Origin: Shinella sp. XGS7
GTDB lineage: Bacteria; Pseudomonadota; Gammaproteobacteria; Burkholderiales; Burkholderiaceae_C
Assembly: GCF_020535565.1 (NCBI RefSeq)
Contig: NZ_CP084758.1
Coordinates: 62,001-126,000 of the forward strand
Length of the DNA: 64,000 nucleotides
Direction: 5' to 3'
The notes under the pieces are model-generated. The model had not been told where the DNA came from and searched no databases. It saw only the letters and a program-made list of their open reading frames with translations. The position numbers were made by a program, and so were the translations under genes. The stretch's first letter is position 1. The number at the start of each line of letters is the position of its first letter. Below are positions 42,969 through 48,982 of the stretch, piece by piece.

Positions 42969-43313
42969 CTACTGGTTTTCGCCCTGAACCCAAGCGAGCA
43001 GGCGCTCAGCGCGGGCGATCAGATCCATCGGCCCGGGCTCCAATACCGCGACTTCCAGAACCCTCAGGCGACACTCAACCAGGCAGTTCGCGGACTTCAG
43101 CTGATCCATGCGCGAGGCGGCAACTCTGGCCTCAATTTCAGCTCTTTGCGCCTTGGAATATGCCCCCAGGGTCGACTTTCCAATCGGGAACCCTTCCGAG
43201 GAAAGCCAGGCTGCAAGCTCAGCCAATTTTCCGAAGCCATTGGAAACCAACCGTCGATCAATCTCGGCCCGTATGGACTCGGGCATGCTCGACAGCCTCG
43301 GCTGCAAAGGCAT
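42969..43313 (-). CDS. DUF3486 (Mu gp27-like) phage protein, short
   Basis: 114 aa. LSSMPESIRAEIDRRLVSNGFGKLAELAAWLSSEGFPIGKSTLGAYSKAQRAEIEARV matches the N-terminal part of Mu gp27-type proteins, which are usually about 170-200 aa and lie in the head-packaging region. The coiled C-terminal half is shortened. The stop is 11 bases past the start of the Mor gene region on the same strand, so the two may be cotranscribed. Confidence 0.7.
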   Translation of the reverse strand: MPLQPRLSSMPESIRAEIDRRLVSNGFGKLAELAAWLSSEGFPIGKSTLGAYSKAQRAEIEARVAASRMDQLKSANCLVECRLRVLEVAVLEPGPMDLIARAERLLAWVQGENQ

Positions 43314-43324
43314 GGCGTCTGACG

Positions 43325-43705
43325 CTAGGCCGCGCTCAGGCGGGCCTCGCGGGCCAGTTTCTTCATGCGCCTGATGATGTTGTAGATCTGAACGTGGCTG
43401 AGGCCGTGTTCGGTCGCCAGCTGGTCAACGCGCGGCCCGGTGAACTTCAAGGCGCCGTCCGGACCGTCCGTCTGATAGTCTGCCCAGATCTTCTGATCCC
43501 GCTTGTCCAGGGCGTAGTCAAGGGCCTGGGGGACGTAGATGACGCACTTGGCGTTCATCCGGCAGACTTCGTGTGCCACATGGCGCATGAGTTCCTGTGC
43601 CATGGTTTCGGTGAAAGCATGCTGCGACACCAGGGCGCGAGAGCCCACAGTGACAATGTCTTCGACCAGTCGTGTAGGCCTGGCCCGGCCCTGGCGCCCA
43701 GCCAT
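43325..43705 (-). CDS. Mor-family transcription activator (copy 1)
   Basis: 126 aa. The dimerisation strand MNAKCVIYVPQA and the C-terminal helix-turn-helix VDQLATEHGLSHVQIYNIIRRMKKLARE fit Mor/C of phage Mu, which turns on middle and late transcription. A 147-base gap upstream holds a strong dyad that may be its control site. A second Mor-like gene lies on the other strand at 47084. Confidence 0.72.
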   Translation of the reverse strand: MAGRQGRARPTRLVEDIVTVGSRALVSQHAFTETMAQELMRHVAHEVCRMNAKCVIYVPQALDYALDKRDQKIWADYQTDGPDGALKFTGPRVDQLATEHGLSHVQIYNIIRRMKKLAREARLSAA

Positions 43706-43800
43706 CAGATGATCCCTCCCGGGGTCACCATGCGATGCCCTCCCGGGCTCGACATGCTTGGCTGATGGGTGTGAGAAATAGGGGGGTGGCGCAGCATGCG

Positions 43801-43842
43801 CTGAATTCTGTGGACCGTAGGAAAACGGTTTACGGAATTCAG
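43801..43842. promoter_or_regulatory. Nested inverted repeat upstream of Mor gene
   Basis: CTGAATTC (43801-43808) is repeated inverted as GAATTCAG (43835-43842), and inside it CCGTA (43815-43819) pairs with TACGG (43831-43835). The centre carries GTAAACCGTT on the minus strand, a word found twice more in the phage region. It is probably the operator/promoter of the Mor gene. Confidence 0.5.
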
Positions 43843-43852
43843 TGGAATGGCC

Positions 43853-44341
43853 TCAGGCCGAGAAATCCAGCTCCGGCGTGCTGAACTGCGCCACGTTGGC
43901 CCGATGCCAGCACACCTGCTCGAGGTGCAAGGTCAAGGCGGCCAGGGCTTCCTCGGGCGCGGTCTTGCCCTTGCCGGCGTAGTAGTCGGTGAGGAGTTGC
44001 AGAGCCTCGGCAAAGCTGCCGTGGAGTGCCACCACATCTGTGGATTTCAGGGCGCGCCCGCTGGGCATCTCGATGAGCAGCCGACCGCTGCTCCCAGCCA
44101 ACCAACGCGTCACGTAGTCGATGCCGCAAGCCGTCTCGAAGGGGCGGATCAGATTGGCAGGGATACGCCCGGTCTGCAGCCATTTGTAGACCGTCCAGTG
44201 ATCGGCCACGCCCATCTCGTCGGCGATACGCTCAACGGAGCGGTTGAGTTTCTCCCGAGCGTGGTCTTTGCACAGCTCAAGGGCGTGCCGCAAGCTGTTG
44301 GGCTGGATGCGCTTCCACTGTCGTCTGACTTTGGTGTTCAT
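43853..44341 (-). CDS. Mu-like phage DNA-binding regulatory protein
   Basis: 162 aa. LRHALELCKDHAREKLNRSVERIADEMGVADHWTVYKWLQTGRIPANLIRPFETACG has a helix-turn-helix, followed by DYVTRWLAGSSGRLLIEMPSGRA. This layout is seen in regulators (CII-like) of Mu-like prophages of Burkholderia and Pseudomonas. The start is the ATG at 44341 with a purine-rich upstream region. It precedes the Mor gene on the same strand. Confidence 0.65.
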   Translation of the reverse strand: MNTKVRRQWKRIQPNSLRHALELCKDHAREKLNRSVERIADEMGVADHWTVYKWLQTGRIPANLIRPFETACGIDYVTRWLAGSSGRLLIEMPSGRALKSTDVVALHGSFAEALQLLTDYYAGKGKTAPEEALAALTLHLEQVCWHRANVAQFSTPELDFSA

Positions 44342-44365
44342 GAAGGGACCTCTGTTCGATGGACA

Positions 44366-44396
44366 AAGGGCACGGCCCTTGCGATGCCGTGCCCTT
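44366..44396 (-). terminator. Rho-independent terminator (minus strand)
   Basis: A perfect 11-bp stem AAGGGCACGGC/GCCGTGCCCTT with a 9-base loop, followed on the minus strand by TTTGTCC. It ends the XAC0095-like gene. Confidence 0.65.
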
Positions 44397-44421
44397 GCGG
44401 TTGCTCGGGGATAGAGGGTGC

Positions 44422-44946
44422 TCAGGCCGAGGCCGGGCTGATCAACTTGGTGCGGGAGCGCGAGGGCTTGGCATTGGGGGCGGGAATGTTGCCCAGCGGC
44501 GGCGGGTCGGCCAGGACGTCGCTCAACGCAGCCTCGCCATCCTTGGTGAGGTAGGCTACCCACAGATCGTAGATCTCGCGCATGTCGGGGTCGGTGCCCG
44601 CCGCGTTTTCCAGGCGCTGCGTGAGACGGCGTTTCTGCGTCTGATTCATGAAGCGCCGGCCACTGAAGTGGTCCAGCATCAGCATCCAGTCGAACTTGGC
44701 GTCAGCATCCAGTGGGGCCGACGATGCGCGGCGGTCGGTCACGGCGCTGACGACTGCGTCGGCGGCGTTTTCCAGCTGGTGAATGAACGCGTGCAGCTGT
44801 TCCGAGGTGACGGGCAGTTGCTGCTTGAACCGGTCCATGCCTAGCAGATTGCCGATGAATCCGAGTTGATCGCGCAGCGAGCACAGCGCGTTGTAGTCAT
44901 CGTCGCTCAGGGCGAACGAGGGGGACGAGTGCAGGTTGTCAGCCAT
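44422..44946 (-). CDS. XAC0095-like domain protein
   Basis: 174 aa. The N-terminal half FALSDDDYNALCSLRDQLGFIGNLLG ... AFIHQLENAADAVVSAV resembles the XAC0095-like helical domain of unknown function. The C-terminal half includes FSGRRFMNQTQKRRLTQRLENAAGTDPDMREIYDLW. Such proteins recur in integrative and conjugative elements. AAGGAGCC precedes the ATG. A long leader with hairpins and palindromes lies upstream. Confidence 0.6.
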   Translation of the reverse strand: MADNLHSSPSFALSDDDYNALCSLRDQLGFIGNLLGMDRFKQQLPVTSEQLHAFIHQLENAADAVVSAVTDRRASSAPLDADAKFDWMLMLDHFSGRRFMNQTQKRRLTQRLENAAGTDPDMREIYDLWVAYLTKDGEAALSDVLADPPPLGNIPAPNAKPSRSRTKLISPASA

Positions 44947-45109
44947 GATGGCTCCTTGACGACAGGTATCGAACCTGCCGCGCTCCCTGCCAAGAGAGGG
45001 CGGCAGACCGTGCAGGGTTGGCAGACCGGGTCAAGGATCCGGCACACCCTTGCGGGTGTCCCCACACGGCCCGCCATTGAACGGAGCCGTGCGCGCAGCA
45101 CGCACCAAT

Positions 45110-45143
45110 GAAAAAGCCGCGACCGGAGAAAGGGTGGCGCGGC
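45110..45143 (-). terminator. Terminator-like hairpin in the leader of the XAC0095 gene
   Basis: On the minus strand GCCGCG...ACC pairs with GGT...CGCGGC and is followed by TTTTTC. It lies about 165 bases before the ATG, so it would act as an attenuator if the leader starts further upstream. A second small hairpin, ACACCC/GGGTGT, is at 45044-45059. Confidence 0.55.
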
Positions 45144-45223
45144 TGCTGCGCCTTGACTGACGGGCTGCCAAGCCCGTTGCTCGTGAGAGCGCAGATATGG
45201 TAGCACTTGGCCGGCCACAGGGC

Positions 45224-45609
45224 AAATGCGGCGTTGACGCCGCATTTATTGCCGGCAAAGCCGCCAATTTGGCGGATTTGGCAAACGCGGCGACGTCGCC
45301 GCTTTTGGGTGGAGCTGATCAAATCGTGCGGCGCCGCACGATTTGCCAGTCTCGACGTCGAGAACGGTGTGGGTCGGTGCTACTTCGTGCGCTTGCGGCC
45401 ACGATCAAATGTGCCGACGTCGGCACATTTGAGTGTGGGTCGGTGCTACTTCGTGCGCTTGCGGCCACTGCTGTGGCGTTGGCTGGCTCCAGAAGCCGGC
45501 TCCAGAGCGCTCGACGTCGAGCGTTTTGAAAAGCGGCGACGTCGCCGCTTTTGGGTGGAGCTGATCAAATCGTGCGACGTCGCACGATTTGCCAGTCTCG
45601 ACGTCGAGA
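45224..45609. repeat. Array of perfect palindromes centred on GACGTC
   Basis: Palindromes lie at 45224-45247 (10-bp arms, TTGA centre), 45249-45258, 45261-45275, 45287-45302, 45320-45345 (26 bp, centre GGCGCC), 45350-45363, 45405-45432 (28 bp), 45508-45523, 45529-45552 (24 bp), 45566-45591 (26 bp) and 45596-45609. Seven of them have GACGTC at the dyad. Flanking direct repeats are annotated separately. No protein is convincingly encoded here. Function unknown. Confidence 0.9.
45287..45402. repeat. 116-bp module, copy 1
   Basis: Contains three palindromes (at 45287, 45320 and 45350) and a 36-bp tail (45367-45402). It is repeated 246 bases downstream at 45533-45648 with only a few differences. 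Two of those are paired changes that keep the middle palindrome perfect (centre GGCGCC here, GACGTC in copy 2). Confidence 0.9.
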
Positions 45610-45648
45610 ACAGTGTGAGTCGGTGCTACTTCGTGCGCTTGCGGCCAC
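45533..45648. repeat. 116-bp module, copy 2, running into the 3' end of a gene
   Basis: Same order as copy 1. Its 36-bp tail (45613-45648) contains the last codons and stop of the minus-strand gene at 45626-46015 (GGRKRTK). The tail occurs three times in all (45367-45402, 45433-45468, 45613-45648), so the gene's 3' end has been duplicated along with the palindromes. Confidence 0.9.
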
Positions 45649-46015
45649 CGCTGCGGCGTGGGCGGGCGCCGCAGTCGGCCCACACGCCCATGACGTCGAG
45701 CAGACCATGCAGCATCTTCGGCGCCTCCAGGCGTTCGGCGCACTCGTCGGGCTCGGTCGGCGGTGCGCCAGCAGAGAGCTGCTCGAAACGCTCCGCAGCT
45801 TTGCGCCACTGCGGCTCCAGTTGGCAGGCCAGCTCGGGATTGGCGCGAAGTAATGCAGGCAAGATGTTGACCAGCACGGTGAACAGGCCATTTGCCCATT
45901 CATCAACGCTGGCGATCTCGCGGTGCAGCTGCTGCGCTGCGCGTGCCGAGCAAATGGTCATCTGCATGCGCAGCCAGACGGCTGCCTCGGTGGGGATCGA
46001 TGCGGGCATGTTCAT
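45626..46015 (-). CDS. Conjugative-element-type hypothetical protein, 129 aa
   Basis: Starts MNMPASIPTEAAVWLRMQMTI, then SARAAQQLHREIASVDEWANGLFTVLVNILPALLR, and ends in a basic RPRRSGGRKRTK tail. Proteins of this wording are found in integrative and conjugative elements of proteobacteria; the function is unknown. GGGAG precedes the ATG at 46015. The palindrome array starts right at its 3' end. Confidence 0.65.
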   Translation of the reverse strand: MNMPASIPTEAAVWLRMQMTICSARAAQQLHREIASVDEWANGLFTVLVNILPALLRANPELACQLEPQWRKAAERFEQLSAGAPPTEPDECAERLEAPKMLHGLLDVMGVWADCGARPRRSGGRKRTK

Positions 46016-46146
46016 GGTTCAGCTCCCTGCAGGTCGTGTTGTGGTGGAGCTCATTCTTCGGGCATGACGTCTCCCGCACCAGACCCAGCCCGGCATTCTT
46101 TTTGGAGGCACTCACGTTGGGGCTGCGCGCTGCTGTTCCAAGCCGA

Positions 46147-46157
46147 GTAAACCGCTT
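46147..46157. promoter_or_regulatory. Candidate phage operator word GTAAACCGCTT
   Basis: Lies in the divergent gap between the minus-strand gene ending the palindrome array and the first plus-strand phage gene. The same word appears at 47033 and, inverted, at 43821. Confidence 0.35.
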
Positions 46158-46211
46158 GAGCTGCGCCTGCTGTTGCGCCCATCGTCTCCGGTTGCCACTA
46201 GCATCCATCGC

Positions 46212-46508
46212 ATGAAAATTCCTATTGAAGTAACGCAGGCGACGTCAGAGTCTCCGCCCTGTCATGTGCCGGCCGACGCATCGCCTTGCACGCGTTGCGT
46301 CGAGCTACAAGCGGAGGTGACGAGGTTGCAGTCTGAACTGCGCCGCGCCGAGGCTGGCCGACTCTTTGATGAAGGCCTGCGCGAAGGTTTGATCAGCACC
46401 ACGCTGATTGACTGGGCGATGAATCTCGGCAACGAGGACCCGGAGAAGTTGCGCGCATTCCTGCGCACCGTGAGGTCACACAAGAACGCATCAAGTAATC
46501 AAGCCTGA
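46212..46508 (+). CDS. Small Mu-like prophage protein, 98 aa
   Basis: CTRCVELQAEVTRLQSELRRAEAGRLFDEGLREGLISTTLIDWAMNLGNEDPEKLRAFLRTV. The second half resembles the short helical tail of Mu-type protease/scaffold proteins (LxxGxI...DWAxSLG...LxxFL), but this identity is tentative. A short coiled coil precedes it. It starts the rightward gene set, 20 bases before gemA. Confidence 0.5.
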   Translation: MKIPIEVTQATSESPPCHVPADASPCTRCVELQAEVTRLQSELRRAEAGRLFDEGLREGLISTTLIDWAMNLGNEDPEKLRAFLRTVRSHKNASSNQA

Positions 46509-46528
46509 GAGGGCTTGCGAGGAACAAC

Positions 46529-47032
46529 ATGGGCAACGCCCCTACCGGAACAGTGATCGGCGGTTTTGAACGCGTTCTGAACGTTTATGAACGGTTCCCT
46601 CAGCGGCAGCTCATGCATGCTGCCAACCACGCAGCCGGGCGCACTTGCATTTCCGCAGACGAGGTGGCTCTGCTGCTGATCGCGCGGCAGCAGGTTGGGC
46701 TGCGAGACGAGGGATTGGCGCAACTGCTCTGGATCGCCGATGGCGTGCGCAGTGTTGAAGCTCTGACCGCTGAAGGAATGCGGCGAGTTCTCTATGGCCT
46801 GGAGCGACTGGGCCTGACTGGCTTCGAGGGCGCCGCCCGACCACCAGCTACGCCGGGCTATGCCAGCGGCGCCCAGATCACTCTGCTCGGCATCCTATGG
46901 GAGCGCGCCCCCCGAAAGCGCGCATCGTCCTTAGACGCATGGCTCTCCCGTGAGTACGGAGTCTCAACTCGCTGGCTCTGCCTCGCCGACACCGCCAGCG
47001 CGGCGATCAGCAAGCTGCGCTCGCTAGGTTGA
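46529..47032 (+). CDS. gemA: GemA-like (DUF1018, Mu gp16) regulatory protein
   Basis: 167 aa. LLIARQQVGLRDEGLAQLLWIADGVRSVEALTAEGMRRVLYGLERLG is the first half of DUF1018, and ATPGYASGAQITLLGILWERAP ... WLSREYGVSTRWLCLADTASAAISKL the second. Mu GemA alters host gene expression and gyrase-related supercoiling. GAGGAAC lies before the ATG. The stop overlaps a candidate operator. Confidence 0.8.
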   Translation: MGNAPTGTVIGGFERVLNVYERFPQRQLMHAANHAAGRTCISADEVALLLIARQQVGLRDEGLAQLLWIADGVRSVEALTAEGMRRVLYGLERLGLTGFEGAARPPATPGYASGAQITLLGILWERAPRKRASSLDAWLSREYGVSTRWLCLADTASAAISKLRSLG

Positions 47033-47054
47033 GTAAACCGGTTTCTGTAAACCC
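47031..47054. promoter_or_regulatory. Candidate operator, AAACCGGTTT plus repeated GTAAACC
   Basis: The perfect palindrome AAACCGGTTT (47035-47044) is flanked by two direct GTAAACC words (47033 and 47047). It sits between gemA and the second Mor-like gene. Confidence 0.4.
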
Positions 47055-47083
47055 AATTTAAGAAACCACCCACAGTGCGTGGC

Positions 47084-47440
47084 ATGCAGCCTGACGCACC
47101 ACAACGCCGAGCCTATGGCGGTGAGGACCTTCTTGGGGTTCTCGCCGCCGCCATTGATTCGACGCTCCAGACGCATGGCATCTCTGCCAGGGCTTCGATG
47201 AACTGTGCCCTGGAGGCCACCGACAAGATGCGCTTGGCGCTTGGCGGAACCACTGTCTATGTGCCCAAGGGGCGCCCCGATGCTGGCGAGGCCGCTGCCG
47301 AGGTGTACGCCCTTGTCCAGGGTGGTCGTACCGCCGCCGAGGTTGCCGACCAGTTCGGGTATAGCAGTTCCTACGTCTACAAGCTCCTGGCACAGGAGCG
47401 CACACGTTTGAAGAGCCTTCTCAAGGCTCGCCGTCGATAG
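47084..47440 (+). CDS. Mor-family transcription activator (copy 2)
   Basis: 118 aa. GGTTVYVPKGRP is the dimerisation strand and EVYALVQGGRTAAEVADQFGYSSSYVYKLLAQERTRLKSL the helix-turn-helix; both fit Mor. A GTG at 47075 in the same frame is an alternative start. Following gemA is the normal Mu order (gp16/gp17). Confidence 0.78.
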   Translation: MQPDAPQRRAYGGEDLLGVLAAAIDSTLQTHGISARASMNCALEATDKMRLALGGTTVYVPKGRPDAGEAAAEVYALVQGGRTAAEVADQFGYSSSYVYKLLAQERTRLKSLLKARRR

Positions 47441-47461
47441 ACCACACCATCTCAACGACCT

Positions 47462-48130
47462 ATGAAAACCACTGGCTCCCCCGGAAAATCTGCACCCCTT
47501 CTCAGCGATGTTGGCTTGCAGCAGGCACTCGACGAGGCGCACAGTGCGCGACAAAACGTCGCAAGCCTGCAAGACGCGCGGCGTCGTTTCAGGAAGCAAG
47601 AGCAAGAGTTGTTGCGCCGGATCGAGGAACTGCGCACGCGGCCTGTGACGCCGGATGACGCAAAGGCTTTCTTGTTTGGGCGAATCGACCAGTTGGCTGA
47701 TATGTTCAGCAGCAACGGCAAATGGACCTCTGCCTTCGCCAGGCTCGCTGTCCCTAAGCGTAAGTATCCTCATCCTGACGATCCAAAGCCTCAACAGCTG
47801 AGCATTCACGACATCGAGTCGTTCCAACAGAAGACCACCATCTCTGATTTGTCGTGGTACTTGGATGGTGTCATCCCCGAGATGATCATGGCGGGACAGG
47901 GGGAGACCGTTTCGATTTACAGCCTTTGCTTCTTCTTCGGCGACATCATCAAAGCCAAGATTGAGCAGCACTTTGATCGCCTGTTCCCGGCACCCAAAGA
48001 GTCTTTCAGCATGGCTGAGAGCTATGTGCTGATCAAACAGATCGAGGTGGATCTGGAAGACACGCAGAGCGTGCTGATCAAGATCAACACCGCCTTGAGC
48101 AACCTGGGAGTGTCCGTTGAACTTAGCTAA
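47462..48130 (+). CDS. Phage-region hypothetical protein, 222 aa
   Basis: The N-terminal 60 residues are coiled-coil-like (SARQNVASLQDARRRFRKQEQELLRRIEEL). The rest is alpha/beta with FLFGRIDQLADMF, YLDGVIPEMIMAGQGETVSIYSLCFFFGDIIKAKIEQHFDRLFP. I recognise no domain. It sits between the Mor-like gene and the protease gene and overlaps the latter by 14 bases. Confidence 0.6.
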   Translation: MKTTGSPGKSAPLLSDVGLQQALDEAHSARQNVASLQDARRRFRKQEQELLRRIEELRTRPVTPDDAKAFLFGRIDQLADMFSSNGKWTSAFARLAVPKRKYPHPDDPKPQQLSIHDIESFQQKTTISDLSWYLDGVIPEMIMAGQGETVSIYSLCFFFGDIIKAKIEQHFDRLFPAPKESFSMAESYVLIKQIEVDLEDTQSVLIKINTALSNLGVSVELS

Positions 48131-48962
48131 GCTCTCGCTCGAGCTGGATGCCTCCAGCAGCAAGCGCGCATTTCGCGTGATCCCTGCAGGCCAGTTCAGG
48201 GCCATCGACGGTCGGCCGGATGGCGGCTATTGGACGATGACCGAGCAGGCTGGACGAGCCATCATCGCAAGACTGGCGGCTCGAAGAAGTGACGTTGTGA
48301 TTGACTATGAGCATGCGCTCCGTAAGTCAGCTACTGACGCTACTCACGCCATCGATGTCAACGCTGCAGGCTGGTACAAAACCATGGAGTGGCGCCAGGA
48401 TGGCTTGTATGTCGTCGACGCTAGATGGACTGACAAGGCACTCGCTCAGATTGAGGGCAAGCAGTACCGATACATCTCTCCGATGTTTACGCACGACAAA
48501 GCGAACAATGTCGTGGATCTCATCAACTTCTCGCTCGTCGCTTATCCGGGGATCGATGGGCTGACTGATCTGGCTGCACTTGGCGGAGATTTGCACAACC
48601 AACACGACCCTGAGCGCGAAAAGATCATGTGGCTCCTGGGCCTTGGTCCTTGCCCATCGGGCACGCGGAATGCTGTTGCATTGGCGGCTACAACAGCGCC
48701 TGTTTCGGACGAGATTTCCAGCCAAGTGCTCCGAGCCTTCGGTCTGAGCAATCCCATTTCACAGGGGCAGACGGTGGCGCTCAGTGGCGGCTCGTCGTCG
48801 TCGGGCGGCCTAGAAAGCCAGATCTTCAGGGCATTCGGCCTTGAGCCGCCTGCAGCAGCCAGTTCGATGGTTTCGCTGGCCGCGCACGCCTCAACCTCGG
48901 CAAGGCGCAAGGCGGAAGTCGACAAGATTTACCGTGCTTTCGGTCTAGAGCCGCCGCGCTAA
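48117..48962 (+). CDS. Mu gpI-like phage protease, short and with C-terminal repeats
   Basis: 281 aa. RAFRVIPAGQFRAIDGRP, then DVVIDYEHALR, AAGWYKTMEWRQDGLYVVDARWTDKA and QYRYISPMFTHD match the prohead protease/scaffold I protein of Mu-like phages (usually about 350 aa). The start is a TTG at 48117, supported by GGGAG six bases upstream and by overlap with the previous gene. The normal C-terminal scaffold is replaced by three related units (VLRAFGLSNP, IFRAFGLEPP, IYRAFGLEPP) joined by Ser/Ala-rich linkers. Confidence 0.72.
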   Translation: MNLAKLSLELDASSSKRAFRVIPAGQFRAIDGRPDGGYWTMTEQAGRAIIARLAARRSDVVIDYEHALRKSATDATHAIDVNAAGWYKTMEWRQDGLYVVDARWTDKALAQIEGKQYRYISPMFTHDKANNVVDLINFSLVAYPGIDGLTDLAALGGDLHNQHDPEREKIMWLLGLGPCPSGTRNAVALAATTAPVSDEISSQVLRAFGLSNPISQGQTVALSGGSSSSGGLESQIFRAFGLEPPAAASSMVSLAAHASTSARRKAEVDKIYRAFGLEPPR

Positions 48963-48982
48963 GCCTCTAGGGAACTCCAGTC

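Noticed and set aside
45224-45609. CRISPR array
   Set aside because: The repeats are palindromes of different sequence with irregular spacing, and no cas genes are present.
45207-46067. Plus-strand open frame through the palindrome array
   Set aside because: Its repeated peptides (VGRCYFVRLRP) come only from the DNA repeats, and it overlaps a better minus-strand gene with a ribosome site.
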